Shown piece after piece: positions 53,773 to 62,807 of a stretch of 64,000 bases of DNA; positions within the stretch are counted from its first letter, which is position 1; every line of letters begins with the position of its first letter. The stretch is from a bacterium D16-76. Lineage in GTDB: Bacteria; Bacillota; Clostridia; Oscillospirales; Acutalibacteraceae. The stretch covers positions 1-64,000 of the forward strand of contig QZEE01000005.1 of NCBI GenBank assembly GCA_009917445.1, in the 5' to 3' direction. Position numbers and translations under genes: made by a program. The notes beneath the pieces were generated by a model that was given only the letters and a program-made list of their open reading frames with translations, was not told the DNA's origin and searched no databases.

Positions 53773-53960
53773 CCCCCAAGCTAAGACCTTGGGGTTAACA
53801 CCCCAAACCCCGGCTCACGCCTGTAGAGCCTCCGGCGCAAAGGTCGCGCCTGCGGCAAGATCTTGGGGCTGCGCCCCAAGCCCCCGCATGGGCTTCGCCC
53901 CTGCACCCCACCAAAGGGCCATGGGCCCTCTGGACTCCCACGCTTCGCTTCCGCTGCCTG
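53773..53960 (+). repeat. Hairpin-rich chromosomal repeat, copy 1
   Basis: Intergenic copy with stems TTGGGG/CCCCAA (ttaaca loop), TTGGGGC/GCCCCAA, GGGC-ttc-GCCC, AGAGGGCCC/GGGCCCTTT-like and GCTTCGC near its end. It shares CCCCGGCTCACGCC, GCCTCCGGCGCAAAGG and CTGCACCCCAC with other copies. Confidence 0.8.
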
Positions 53961-53987
53961 GGGGTACGCAGCCGGGGTATTTACACA

Positions 53988-54027
53988 AGAAATGCTGACA
54001 CCCTCCTTGGCGTCAGCATTTCTTTTT
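53988..54027. terminator. Terminator between convergent genes
   Basis: Perfect 12-bp stem AGAAATGCTGAC and complement, then TTTTTG; serves the minus-strand OppA-like gene's opposite neighbour and both directions. Confidence 0.75.
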
Positions 54028-54045
54028 GTTCAGGATTCACTGGTT

Positions 54046-55644
54046 TTACCCTTTCTTCTTGGCCGTGATGAAATTCACACTTAAATCCGGCGCCGCCGCA
54101 ATACCCCGTGTGGCCGGGCTGGTCACATAATAAGTTTTATCGCTGAAAAGCGGGTAAAACACATAATTTTCCATCAGCATCCCTTCCAAAGACCGGTAAG
54201 ACGCCAGCTCAAAGCTCAAAGAGTGCAGCCCCGCGTCAAATTCCTCGCTTTCCAGCAGGCTCGGGTAAGAGGTGCTCTCAAAAGCCTTCAGCACCTGATA
54301 GGGCGTCGTCCCCCCAGCCCGCAGGGTGTACAGGGCCGCGTCATAATCCCCGGCGGCAATGCGGCTTTTCATCCCCTCTTCCGGCATGGGTTCAATATTA
54401 AAGGCATTGCCCAGCTTGTTGTTCCAAGACACCAAGAACCCATTGGCAATCTCCACCGATTCCGCGTCGTCCGGGCATATCACCGAAATAGGCGGCATCT
54501 GCTCCATTTCCAGCATTTCCAGCAGGGACGGCAGCCGTTCCAGTACCGTATCGTCGGGCTGGGCGTACATCCGGGCCCCGTCAGCATAGTACGAAGAGGT
54601 ATTCCACACCACGCAGTTGGGCATGATACCCATAGCCTCCGCAGCCTCCGGGTCTTCCCGGCGTTCCAGCAGCGCCTGGCGGTCTAAAGACTTAAAGAAA
54701 ATCTCCCGCGTGGTCACATATTCCAGCACCTCCGACCGTGGGTTCAGCAAAAGCCCTGTCACCGCGTCATCCAGTACCTGCACGGCGCAGCCCTGTTCCT
54801 CGGCCAGCCTGGCCAGTGTGTCCGACATAGTGAGGATGTCCACGCTTCCGTTTACCAGCGCGGCCACCGGGTCGTCCAGCAGGGCGCTGTCATAGTCGAT
54901 CAGGAACGTTAAGCTGGCCGGCCGCACCTCGTGGGGCCCCTTGTACTGGCTGTTGCGCGAAAGCCCAATGGACCGCTTGCCGTACTCTGTCACCCAAGAA
55001 TACGCGCTGGAAAAGGTAAAGGGCCCGTTGGTAATCAAGTATTCCGAACCCAGACCGTAATGCCCGGCGCTTTCCTCAAAATATTTGCGGTTACAGGGCA
55101 TATAGTGGCTGCCTGCCGTCAGCGCCGGGAAATCCGCGTAGCTTTTTTCCAGCTGCACCACCAGGGTCAATTCATCCCGGGCCTCTACCCCCAGGGCGCT
55201 TTCCGGTATTTCCTTATTGTAGACCTGCCGGGCCCCCTTCAAAATAAACAGGTCGTCCACCGAAGGGGTAGCGGTTTCAGGGCGCAGGGCCCGCTGCACG
55301 GCAAAGACGAAATCATCGGCTGTTACCGGCGAGCCATCGCTCCATTTTGCCCCGCCCCGCAGGTAAAAGGTGAATTGGGTGTTTTCGGCGTTTGCCTCCC
55401 ATTTTTTTGCCACGCCGGGTACTACCTGGCCGTCCTCGTCAATGCGGCACAGCCCCTCAAATAAAGAGCTAATCACAACCCATGCCGGTTCCCCCGAGGC
55501 TGTCTGGGGGTCCAGGGTGTCGATGTTCTGGGGAAGAAGGTAGGTAAATTCCCCGTCCAGCTCAAAGCCGTCCCCGCAGCCGGCGCATAAAGAAGCCAGC
55601 AGAACCGACAAAAAGAGCAGCGCCCCCTGTTTCAAACGTCTCAT
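54046..55644 (-). CDS. OppA-like peptide-binding lipoprotein (SBP family 5)
   Basis: This 532-aa solute-binding lipoprotein starts at ATG 55644 after GGGGAGG. Signal and lipobox are GALLFLSVLLASLCAGCGDG, with lipidated Cys at about residue 23. Family-5 signatures are LLPQNIDTLDPQTAS, KWEANAENTQFTFYLRGGAK, WSDGSPVTADDFVFAVQRAL and NGPFTFSSAY. It captures peptides or similar ligands outside the cell for an ABC importer, whose permease and ATPase genes are not next to it. Confidence 0.9.
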   Translation of the reverse strand: MRRLKQGALLFLSVLLASLCAGCGDGFELDGEFTYLLPQNIDTLDPQTASGEPAWVVISSLFEGLCRIDEDGQVVPGVAKKWEANAENTQFTFYLRGGAKWSDGSPVTADDFVFAVQRALRPETATPSVDDLFILKGARQVYNKEIPESALGVEARDELTLVVQLEKSYADFPALTAGSHYMPCNRKYFEESAGHYGLGSEYLITNGPFTFSSAYSWVTEYGKRSIGLSRNSQYKGPHEVRPASLTFLIDYDSALLDDPVAALVNGSVDILTMSDTLARLAEEQGCAVQVLDDAVTGLLLNPRSEVLEYVTTREIFFKSLDRQALLERREDPEAAEAMGIMPNCVVWNTSSYYADGARMYAQPDDTVLERLPSLLEMLEMEQMPPISVICPDDAESVEIANGFLVSWNNKLGNAFNIEPMPEEGMKSRIAAGDYDAALYTLRAGGTTPYQVLKAFESTSYPSLLESEEFDAGLHSLSFELASYRSLEGMLMENYVFYPLFSDKTYYVTSPATRGIAAAPDLSVNFITAKKKG

Positions 55645-55711
55645 AAATAGCCTCCCCTCCCCAATATATACGTTATGATAGCAAAGGCCGCCGTAAAAGT
55701 CAAGCCGCCGA

Positions 55712-55868
55712 CAGGAGGCCAAGAAGCGAAGCGTGGGAGTCCAGAGGGTGTAAACCCTCTGGTGGGGTGCAGGGGCGAAGCCCTTGCTGGATTCTTAAGG
55801 CGAAGCCTTAAGCTGCCAGAGGCCATAAAGGCGTGAGCCGGGGTTTGGGGTGTAACCCCAAGGTCTTC
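55712..55868 (-). repeat. Hairpin-rich chromosomal repeat, copy 2
   Basis: Inverse orientation in the 318-bp spacer 55645-55962. Stems: CCAGAGGG/CCCTCTGG, GGGC-gaa-GCCC, CTTAAGGC-gaa-GCCTTAAG and TTGGGG/CCCCAA. The rest of the spacer holds nothing I can name. Confidence 0.8.
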
Positions 55869-55962
55869 CCTCCCCCCAAAAAGCAGAAAAAAAGGGAGCC
55901 TGCCAAAGCGCCCAAACCCCCGCGCCTCCACAAGCTCCCCTGCCAAAATTATAAAACCACCC

Positions 55963-56502
55963 TTAATAGTTCGCCGGCTTCAACTGGAAATACGCCTGCG
56001 GATGGGCGCACACCGGGCACACCTGCGGCGCGGCCTTGCCCACCACAATATGCCCGCAGTTGCGGCATTGCCAAATAGCGTCGCCATCCCGCGAGAACAC
56101 CAGCCCGTTTTCAATGTTGGCGGCCAGCTTCCGGTACCGTTCCTCGTGCTCCTTCTCAATGGCCGCCACACCCTCAAACAAATGGGCAATCTCCGGGAAA
56201 CCTTCCTCCCTGGCGGTCTGGGCAAAGCCCGCATACATGTCCGTCCACTCGTAATTCTCCCCGTCGGCGGCTTCCTTCAGGTTTTGCAGGGTGTCCCCCA
56301 CCTGGCCGTGCAAAAGCTTGAACCACATCTTGGCGTGCTCTTTCTCGTTGTTGGCGGTCTCCTCAAAAATCTCCGCAATCTGGGTATACCCGTCCTTTTT
56401 CGCTTTCGACGCAAAGTACGTGTACTTGTTGCGGGCCTGGCTCTCCCCGGCAAAAGCGGTGAGAAGGTTCGCCTCTGTTTTGCTTCCTTTCAGCTCTGGC
56501 AT
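55963..56502 (-). CDS. rbr: Rubrerythrin
   Basis: This 179-aa non-heme di-iron peroxidase detoxifies hydrogen peroxide in anaerobes. The ferritin-like part has ExxR/ExxH patterns ([41 protein letters not shown]) and the C-terminal rubredoxin centre is [12 protein letters not shown] ... [14 protein letters not shown] 56502 follows AGGAGG. A consensus-spaced promoter and PerR-like box lie upstream. Confidence 0.95.
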   Translation of the reverse strand: MPELKGSKTEANLLTAFAGESQARNKYTYFASKAKKDGYTQIAEIFEETANNEKEHAKMWFKLLHGQVGDTLQNLKEAADGENYEWTDMYAGFAQTAREEGFPEIAHLFEGVAAIEKEHEERYRKLAANIENGLVFSRDGDAIWQCRNCGHIVVGKAAPQVCPVCAHPQAYFQLKPANY

Positions 56503-56522
56503 ACAAGCTCCTCCTTATATTA

Positions 56523-56576
56523 TAAAAATGATTCTAACTTAATCCCCATCATACGCCCTCCGCCGGAAAAAGTCAA
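56523..56576 (-). promoter_or_regulatory. rbr promoter with PerR-like operator
   Basis: Minus strand TTGACT (56571-56576), 17-bp spacer and TATGAT (56548-56553). TTAGAATCATTTTTA at 56523-56537 matches the PerR consensus at 12 of 15 positions and covers the region just after the transcription start, fitting peroxide-relieved repression. Confidence 0.55.
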
Positions 56577-56631
56577 TAGCCCGTCCACCCCCGCCAAATG
56601 TAAATTTATCGTAAAGCCCGCGCCCAGCCAG

Positions 56632-56660
56632 TTGAAAAACATGGCCCGTGGGCGTATACT
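56632..56660 (+). promoter_or_regulatory. Promoter of the 56690 gene
   Basis: TTGAAA (56632-56637), 17-bp spacer and TATACT (56655-56660). Confidence 0.75.
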
Positions 56661-56689
56661 AAACTTACAAAAAGAAAGGTCGTGATTCC

Positions 56690-57085
56690 GTGTTTTTTCA
56701 AAAATTCCAGCGCTTCATGCTGGGCCGCTACGGTACCGACACCCTCAGCTTTTTCCTGCTGGGCCTGGGGTTAGTATTGACCTTTTGCGGCAGCTTATTC
56801 TTCTGGCCCCTTACCCTTTTGGCAGACGCCGTCTATATTTACTCCATTTTCCGCATGTTTTCCCGCAACATCCCCGCCCGCCAGCGGGAGTATTACGCTT
56901 TTTTGAAGGTCTGGAACCCCGCCCTCAAGTGGCTCCGCTTTCAAAAGCGCAAGTTTCTTGACCGCAAGTATTACCGCTACTTTAGGTGCCCCAACTGCAA
57001 GCAGGACCTTCGCGCCCCCCGGGGGAAGGGGAAGATTGAAGTGACCTGCCAGAAGTGCCATAACGTTTTTACCACAAAGACTTGA
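56690..57085 (+). CDS. Membrane protein with C-terminal zinc ribbon
   Basis: This 131-aa protein starts at GTG 56690 after AGAAAGG. Two adjacent hydrophobic helices (LSFFLLGLGLVLTFCGSLFF, then WPLTLLADAVYIYSIF) are followed by a basic stretch and a zinc-ribbon-like FRCPNCKQDLRAPRGKGK ... CQKCHNVF. Function unknown; common in Clostridia. Confidence 0.75.
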   Translation: MFFQKFQRFMLGRYGTDTLSFFLLGLGLVLTFCGSLFFWPLTLLADAVYIYSIFRMFSRNIPARQREYYAFLKVWNPALKWLRFQKRKFLDRKYYRYFRCPNCKQDLRAPRGKGKIEVTCQKCHNVFTTKT

Positions 57086-57091
57086 GGGGGC

Positions 57092-57296
57092 CGTAAGACC
57101 TTGGGGCTTCCGCCCCAAACCCCGGCTCACGCCTTTTAGAGCCTCCGGCGCAAAGGTCGCGCCTGCGGCAAGGTCGTGGGCTCCGCCCACCCCCGCTCAA
57201 GGCTTCGCCTTAAGAATCCAGCAAGGGCTTCGCCCCTGCACCCCACTTAAGGGTTTGCACCCTTAAGAATCCCACGCTTCGCTTTTGCGCCCCATC
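57092..57296 (+). repeat. Hairpin-rich chromosomal repeat, copy 3
   Basis: Stems TTGGGGC/GCCCCAA, CTCAAGGC-ttc-GCCTTAAG, GGGC-ttc-GCCC and CTTAAGGG/CCCTTAAG, ending at CCCACGCTTCGCTT. It fills the spacer 57086-57321. Confidence 0.8.
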
Positions 57297-57321
57297 CCAC
57301 ACACGAGAGGAATTTGAGGAT

Positions 57322-58503
57322 ATGAAAAATCTCACCGCCATGCCCCTGGCCGATTTTGCCGGCCTCTCCTACCCCTGCCAATGCGGCCGCACCCACACCG
57401 TCTCCATCCAGAAAATCCTGGTAGAAAACGGCTGCCTGGCCCAACTCCCCCAAACCGTCCAGGAACTGGGCGGCGGCCCCGCCTACCTTCTGGCCGACCC
57501 CAACACCTACGCCGCTGCCGCTGAAAAAGCCGGGGCCCTCCTTACAGCCGCCGGCATCCCCTTCCACGGCCAGCTCTACCGCACCCAGGCCCCCCTTGTC
57601 CCCAACGAACACACCCTGGGCGAGGCCCTGGCCAACCTGGAGCCCTCGGACAAGCTCATTATCGCCGTAGGCTCCGGCACTCTTAACGACACCGCCCGTT
57701 TTCTAAGCTCCCGCACCGGCATCCCCTACATGGTGGTCTGCACCGCCCCTTCTATGGACGGCTACGCCTCCACCGTCTGCCCCCTGATTTTAGACGGCCA
57801 GAAAATCACCAAACCCGGCGTATACCCCCAGGCTATCCTGGCCGACACCGACATTTTAAAAGAAGCCCCCATGCCCATGCTCACCGCAGGCTTTGGGGAT
57901 ATTATCGGCAAGTACACCGCCCTGGCAGACTGGCGCCTTTCCCAAATCCTAAACGGCGAATATTACTGCGAAGCGTGCGCCCAGCTTATGGCCCATGCCG
58001 TAGAGAAATGCGCCCAAAACGCCCCCGGCCTAAAAGCCCGCGACCCCCAGGCCATCCAGTACGTCACCGAAGCCCTTATCCTTTCCGGCATCGCTATGGG
58101 CATGGTGGGCAATTCCCGCCCCGCTTCCGGCGCCGAGCACCACTTCTCCCATTACTGGGAGGTAGACGCCCTGCGCTGGGGCCAGCCCCATCCCCTCCAC
58201 GGCAACTCCGTAGGGGTGGGGGCCGTGCTTTCCGCCTCCCTTTACCAGCTGGCCCAAAGCCGCCTGCCCCAAGGCTTCCCCCTGCCGGACAAAGGGCATA
58301 TCCTCCGCTGCCTCACCGCCGCCGGCTCCCCCACCGGCCCCCAAGAGCTGGGCATCCGCCAGGCCCTTTTCTACGAAAGCATCCTCCACGCCATGGAGAT
58401 CCGGGACCGCTTTACCATCCTACGCTTTTTAGACCGCGAGGGGCTTCTAGGCGGCTGCGCCGCTGAGCTGGCCCCCCGCTTTTACCCCGCCGGAAAGGAG
58501 TGA
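57322..58503 (+). CDS. araM: sn-glycerol-1-phosphate dehydrogenase
   Basis: This 393-aa protein matches AraM/EgsA: GSGTLNDTARFLSSRTG (NAD-binding), TAPSMDGYASTVCPLI, AGFGDIIGKYTALADW, and metal-binding His in GAEHHFSHYWEVDAL and HPLHGNSVGVGAVLS. It reduces dihydroxyacetone phosphate to glycerol-1-phosphate, a precursor of unusual glycerolipids in some Firmicutes. ATG 57322 follows GAGAGG and GAGGAT. Confidence 0.88.
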   Translation: MKNLTAMPLADFAGLSYPCQCGRTHTVSIQKILVENGCLAQLPQTVQELGGGPAYLLADPNTYAAAAEKAGALLTAAGIPFHGQLYRTQAPLVPNEHTLGEALANLEPSDKLIIAVGSGTLNDTARFLSSRTGIPYMVVCTAPSMDGYASTVCPLILDGQKITKPGVYPQAILADTDILKEAPMPMLTAGFGDIIGKYTALADWRLSQILNGEYYCEACAQLMAHAVEKCAQNAPGLKARDPQAIQYVTEALILSGIAMGMVGNSRPASGAEHHFSHYWEVDALRWGQPHPLHGNSVGVGAVLSASLYQLAQSRLPQGFPLPDKGHILRCLTAAGSPTGPQELGIRQALFYESILHAMEIRDRFTILRFLDREGLLGGCAAELAPRFYPAGKE

Positions 58504-58508
58504 CCCCC

Positions 58509-59771
58509 ATGCGTTGGCGAGACTTTGAAAAAAACCTGCACGACGATAAGCGCGTACTGCGCACCGGCATGTTCCTGTTGGCCTTTGCCGCGGCGCTGGT
58601 GCTGCTCATCCTCCGGTTCGACGCGGTATGGGGGGGCATGCAGGTGGTATTCAGCACCCTTACCCCGGTACTGGGGGGCCTTATAGTGGCCTATGTTCTC
58701 AACGTGTTTGTCCATCTTTTTGAGGACATCATCTTCAAGCCCTTCCAAAACTCCCCCAGCCCCACCTGGCAAAAGCTCCGCCGCCCCCTTTCCGTGGTGC
58801 TGGCCTATGTGATGCTGCTGCTGGTGGTGGTGTTCATGGCCTGCTTCATTGTGCCAGGCCTTATCGAATCTATGGGTATACTGGCTGAAACCGCCCAAAA
58901 GACCCTGCCCACCACCATTAACACCTGCCTGCGCTGGCTTAACCAGTTTGCCCAAGAAAACGACCTAGACTTTATCCAGGACTACCTGCGCACCTTCAAT
59001 TGGAGCTCGCTGTTGGCAAACGTCACCAAAACCGCCACAGACTTTATCTCATCGCTGGTGGGCATCATGTCCAACGTAGCCTCAGGGCTGTTCAGCATGA
59101 TCATGGGGTTTATTTTCTCCATCTATATGCTGGCGGGCAAAGAAAAGCTGCTGCGCGGGGTACGCTCGACCCTGCTGGCCTTTGTGCCCCACAAAACGGC
59201 CCGCAGCCTGGCCCGGGTGGGCTCTATCACCAATAAAGTGTTCTTTTCCTTTATAAAAGGCCAGCTTACCGAGTGTGTGATCTTAGGGGTGCTGTGCTAC
59301 ATTGGCATGTGCCTTTTGGGCCTGGATTATGCCCTGCTAATCTCCTCTGTTGTGGCCATTGGCGCGCTCATCCCCATCTTAGGCGCGTATATCGGCGCGG
59401 CGGTCGGGGTGGTGGTGCTGCTGCTGGTAAACCCCTTAGATTCCCTGATCTTCCTAATTTTCCTGGTAATCTTACAACAGGTAGAAGGCAACCTGATCTA
59501 CCCCCGGGTGGTGGGTTCGTCCATTGGCCTGCCCCCGGTGTGGACGCTGTTCGCGGTGCTGTTCTGGGGCGGGGTGATGGGTATAGCCGGCATCTGGCTG
59601 GGTACGCCCCTTACGGCGGTGATTTACCGGTTGTTCCGCAGCTCGGTGCGTACCCGCCTGCGGCGGAAGAACTTAGACCCTTCAGACCCCCAGCTTACCG
59701 CCCGCCCCCCCTTCTCCGACGAAGACCTGGAAGAAGGCGAAGGCGAACAGCAAAAGATAGACCAAGTGTAA
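58509..59771 (+). CDS. AI-2E family (PerM-like) transporter
   Basis: This 420-aa membrane protein has about eight helices with the family layout: two pairs at the N-terminus (GMFLLAFAAALVLLILRF), a soluble region (about 125-190), then LLRGVRSTLLAFVPHKTARS and GALIPILGAYIGAAVGVVVL with QQVEGNLIYPRVVGSSIGLP, the family hallmark. Substrate unknown. ATG 58509 follows AAAGGAG, whose bases are the end of araM, so translation is coupled. Confidence 0.88.
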   Translation: MRWRDFEKNLHDDKRVLRTGMFLLAFAAALVLLILRFDAVWGGMQVVFSTLTPVLGGLIVAYVLNVFVHLFEDIIFKPFQNSPSPTWQKLRRPLSVVLAYVMLLLVVVFMACFIVPGLIESMGILAETAQKTLPTTINTCLRWLNQFAQENDLDFIQDYLRTFNWSSLLANVTKTATDFISSLVGIMSNVASGLFSMIMGFIFSIYMLAGKEKLLRGVRSTLLAFVPHKTARSLARVGSITNKVFFSFIKGQLTECVILGVLCYIGMCLLGLDYALLISSVVAIGALIPILGAYIGAAVGVVVLLLVNPLDSLIFLIFLVILQQVEGNLIYPRVVGSSIGLPPVWTLFAVLFWGGVMGIAGIWLGTPLTAVIYRLFRSSVRTRLRRKNLDPSDPQLTARPPFSDEDLEEGEGEQQKIDQV

Positions 59772-59779
59772 CCCCCGCG

Positions 59780-59930
59780 CCAAGAAGCGAAGCGTGGGAT
59801 TCTTAAGGGCCTTTGGCCCTTAAGTGGGGTGCAGGGGCAAAGCCCTTGCTGGATTCTTAAGGCAAAGCCTTAAGCTGCCAGAGGCCATAAAGGCGTGAGC
59901 CGGGGTTTGGGACGAAGTCCCAAGGTCTCC
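59780..59930 (-). repeat. Hairpin-rich chromosomal repeat, copy 4
   Basis: Inverse orientation. Stems CTTAAGGGC/GCCCTTAAG, GGGC-aaa-GCCC, CTTAAGGC-aaa-GCCTTAAG and TTGGGAC/GTCCCAA, the last changed on both sides relative to TTGGGG/CCCCAA. Confidence 0.8.
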
Positions 59931-59981
59931 CCCAAAAAGAGATAAAACCAATTTCATCACGAAACCCAAGGAGGCAAAAAT

Positions 59982-61259
59982 ATGGATATGACCATCCAAA
60001 CCAAGCAAGGCCAAATCGAAGGCAAGCTAAGCCAAGACGGCCGCACGCGGCTGTTCTTAGGCATCCCCTATGCCGAGCCCCCTACGGGCCCCCTGCGCTT
60101 CCAGCGCCCGCAGGAGAAACGCTCCTGGCCCGGGGTGCTGCCCTGCCAGGATTTCGGCCCCCGGTGCCCCCAGGCAGACCTTGCCTCTATGGATTTTTAC
60201 GGCAAGGAATTCTACGACGACATGGTCCCCCCCTGCAGCGAAGACTGCCTGTACTTAAACATCTGGGCCCCGGCCCAAAGCAAAGGCAAGCTGCCGGTGC
60301 TGTTCTGGATCCACGGCGGGGCCTTTATGCACGGCTGTGGGAGCGAAAAGGAATTTGACGGCGAGGGCTTTGCCCAAAAAGGCATCATCTTAGTCACCAT
60401 CAACTACCGGGTCAATGCCTTCGGCTTTTTCACCCACCCCGACCTGGAAACCGAAACCCCAGAAGGCGTCTCCGGCAACTACGGTATTCTAGACCAGCTT
60501 TTCGCCCTAAAATGGGTGCGCGAAAATATCCATGCCTTTGGGGGCGACCCCGGGCGCATCACCCTGTTTGGCCAGTCGGCCGGCTGCATGAGCGTAGAGG
60601 CCCTCATCTCTTCTCCGCTGTCCCAGGGCCTGGCGGTGGGTGCCATCCTGCAAAGCGGCACAGGCCTGCCGCCCCGGCGGTCGGTGCCCAGCCGCCAGCA
60701 GATGTGGGAAACCTCCCAAAAGCTCATGGCCTACCTAAAGGCTCCCAGCCTTGCCGAGCTCCGCCAGGTCCCCGCCCAGGCCCTAATGGAAGCCGCCTAC
60801 GCCGTGCAGGACGGCGGCCCGCTGTGCTGGCGCCCCCATGTAGACGGCTGGCTGCTGCCCAGCCAACCGGACGACCTGGCCTCCCGGGGGGCCATCCACC
60901 ACATCCCCTATATAATCGGCTGTACCGGCGACGACATTGGCGGCGGGGCCTTGACCGAGGGCACAGCCGCCTGGTGCGAAACCCTTCAAAAGCAGGGCCT
61001 GGGCCCCGTATACCTCTATTTCTTCGACCGTAAGCTCCCAGGCGATGAAGCCGGCAGCTTCCATTCCAGCGAGCTTTGGTACGTCTTCGAGACCCTGCCC
61101 CGCTGCTGGCGCCCCTGGGAGGACTGGGACTATGCCCTCTCCCATACCATGTCGTCCTACTGGGCCAACTTCGCCAAGCAAGGCGACCCTAACGGCTCTG
61201 GCCTGCCCCGGTGGGAGCCTTACAGCGAAAGCAGCCCATCCCCCATGCAGTTCCTGTAA
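59982..61259 (+). CDS. Carboxylesterase type B
   Basis: This 425-aa alpha/beta hydrolase has LFLGIPYAEPPTGPLRFQRP, SEDCLYLNIW, oxyanion HGGAFMHGCG, nucleophile in LFGQSAGCMSV and the C-terminal HSSELWYVF His region. It hydrolyses ester bonds; the substrate is unknown. No signal peptide. Somewhat shorter than the usual 480-550 residues. ATG 59982 follows AAGGAGG. Confidence 0.88.
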   Translation: MDMTIQTKQGQIEGKLSQDGRTRLFLGIPYAEPPTGPLRFQRPQEKRSWPGVLPCQDFGPRCPQADLASMDFYGKEFYDDMVPPCSEDCLYLNIWAPAQSKGKLPVLFWIHGGAFMHGCGSEKEFDGEGFAQKGIILVTINYRVNAFGFFTHPDLETETPEGVSGNYGILDQLFALKWVRENIHAFGGDPGRITLFGQSAGCMSVEALISSPLSQGLAVGAILQSGTGLPPRRSVPSRQQMWETSQKLMAYLKAPSLAELRQVPAQALMEAAYAVQDGGPLCWRPHVDGWLLPSQPDDLASRGAIHHIPYIIGCTGDDIGGGALTEGTAAWCETLQKQGLGPVYLYFFDRKLPGDEAGSFHSSELWYVFETLPRCWRPWEDWDYALSHTMSSYWANFAKQGDPNGSGLPRWEPYSESSPSPMQFL

Positions 61260-61295
61260 ATCCATAAAATTTCACAATAGAAAGGATGTTTTCAC

Positions 61296-61664
61296 ATGAA
61301 CGTACTAGAAACCAGCCAGGCCCCCGCCGCTATCGGCCCCTACTCCCAAGGTTACGAGGTAAACGGCATCGTGTACACCTCCGGGCAAATCCCCGTAGAC
61401 CCGGCCACCGGCAGCGTACCCGAAGGCATCGCGGCCCAGGCCAAGCAGAGCTGCGAAAACGTAAGCGCTGTACTGGCCGCCGCTGGCAGCGAGCTGGGCA
61501 AGGTCTTCAAAACCACCTGTTTCCTGGCCGACATGTCTGACTTTGCCGCCTTCAACGAGGTGTACGCCCAATATTTCACCTCTAAACCCGCCCGCAGCTG
61601 CGTAGCCGTAAAAGCCCTACCCAAAGGCGTGCTGTGCGAAATCGAAGCCATAGCCGCAAAATAA
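61296..61664 (+). CDS. ridA: RidA family enamine/imine deaminase
   Basis: This 122-aa protein has APAAIGPYSQGYEVNGIVYT, SGQIPVDPATG, the substrate Arg in KPARSCVAVKALPKGVLCEI and terminal EAIAAK. It hydrolyses reactive 2-aminoacrylate-type intermediates from PLP enzymes. ATG 61296 follows AAAGGATG, 36 bp after the esterase. Confidence 0.93.
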   Translation: MNVLETSQAPAAIGPYSQGYEVNGIVYTSGQIPVDPATGSVPEGIAAQAKQSCENVSAVLAAAGSELGKVFKTTCFLADMSDFAAFNEVYAQYFTSKPARSCVAVKALPKGVLCEIEAIAAK

Positions 61665-61682
61665 CCCCAAACGCCGCGGCAA

Positions 61683-61828
61683 GTCAAAGGAAGCGAAGCG
61701 CGGGATTCTTAAGGGGCTCGCCCCTTAAGTGGGGTGCAGGGGCAACGCCCCCTGCCCGCCGGCGGCGACCTTGCCGAAGGCCATCCAATAATCAATCGGG
61801 GTTTGGGGCGCAGCCCCAAGGTCTCCCG
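61683..61828 (-). repeat. Hairpin-rich chromosomal repeat, copy 5
   Basis: Stems CTTAAGGGG/CCCCTTAAG, GGGGC-aac-GCCCC and TTGGGGC-gca-GCCCCAA; the middle part (GCCGGCGGCGACCTTGCC) differs from the other copies. Confidence 0.75.
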
Positions 61829-61832
61829 GAAA

Positions 61833-61873
61833 AAAGCAAAACCCCCAGCCACTCCCAAAAGCGGCTGGGGGCC
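61833..61873 (-). terminator. Terminator of the XRE/DUF2975 operon
   Basis: Stem CCCCCAGCC/GGCTGGGGG, then TTTTGCTTTTTT on the minus strand, 4 bp past the XRE stop. Confidence 0.85.
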
Positions 61874-61876
61874 TTT

Positions 61877-62092
61877 CTATCCATCCTCCGGCAAATAAGC
61901 CAGCAAATCCCCTGGCTGGCAGTCAAGTGCCTCGCAAATGGCGGCCAAGGTCGAAAACCGCAGGGCCGTAACGTGGTTATTCTTAATCTTCGATAAGTTC
62001 ACGTTGGTAATGCCCACCTGTTCGGCCAGCTGGTTCAACGAAACCTTCCGCTCGGCCATGCGGGCGTCCAGGTTCAGCACGATCTTCCCCAT
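61877..62092 (-). CDS. XRE-family transcriptional regulator (YozG-like)
   Basis: This 71-aa protein is a single Cro/CI helix-turn-helix: LNQLAEQVGITNVNLSKIKN then FSTLAAICEALDCQPGDLLA. ATG 62092 follows GAGGGGGG. Such small regulators are typically paired with a DUF2975 membrane protein, as here, and together act as a membrane-linked regulator pair of unknown signal. Confidence 0.88.
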   Translation of the reverse strand: MGKIVLNLDARMAERKVSLNQLAEQVGITNVNLSKIKNNHVTALRFSTLAAICEALDCQPGDLLAYLPEDG

Positions 62093-62103
62093 ACCATCCC
62101 CCC

Positions 62104-62682
62104 TCATACCAGGCCATCCACGTCCTGCTGCATCTGCACCCCCAAGGCAAAGCACTGGGCCAGGCACAGCAGCAAAATACCTGTAACCAAATCCCCGGCC
62201 CCGGCGCTGACCTCCGCCTTGTCCGGCCCCAGCACCAGCACGGCAATGCCGCAGAATATCCACTGTACCACCACAATGGCAATGAAGAAAATCCCGATTT
62301 CCCGCAGCATGCGCACATTAGCCTTTTGAAAAGGCGTCTTCCCCTGGGAGAATTTCGTAAGCCCCTGGGTGGTGCGCAAAATCAAGTTGACATTGCGGAA
62401 CACCATAGTCATCAGGCCCAGGGACAGGGCGCAGTCGATAAGGAAAACGGGCAGGGCGCCGGGCAGCAGATTCCCCTGGGCGTCCGATATCACCAGCGAG
62501 AATCCCCGGGAGGCAAGCTCCTCCAAAGGCCCAAGCCGGCCTGGCAGCGCAGGGTCCACCAGTACCAGCACCAGCATTACCACCACGCATATCATGGCGC
62601 CGCAGTAGGCGATTTCCAATATCCGGGAAAGGATGGTCGCAATTTTCGTGATTCGTTTTTCATGTGTGTCAAAAAATGGCAT
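62104..62682 (-). CDS. DUF2975 membrane protein
   Basis: This 192-aa protein has four membrane helices (for example AYCGAMICVVVMLVLVLV, VFLIDCALSLGLMTMVF and IGIFFIAIVVVQWIFCGIAV) with the family loop FRNVNLILRTTQGLTKFSQG and TPFQKANVRMLREIG. ATG 62682 follows GGAGG at 8 nt. It lies 11 bp before the XRE gene. Confidence 0.85.
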   Translation of the reverse strand: MPFFDTHEKRITKIATILSRILEIAYCGAMICVVVMLVLVLVDPALPGRLGPLEELASRGFSLVISDAQGNLLPGALPVFLIDCALSLGLMTMVFRNVNLILRTTQGLTKFSQGKTPFQKANVRMLREIGIFFIAIVVVQWIFCGIAVLVLGPDKAEVSAGAGDLVTGILLLCLAQCFALGVQMQQDVDGLV

Positions 62683-62807
62683 ACAGGGCACCTCCAAAAG
62701 TTGATTGTGCCCTTAGTATACACCCGAATTTATCGTTTGTCAATAAATATTTAATGTTTTTCGATAAAAGAGAACCCCCGGCCAGTCACCCGCCGAGGGC
62801 CCCGTTT

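Noticed and set aside
58030-58389. ORFs opposite or in other frames of araM
   Set aside because: High-GC shadow frames without start sites.
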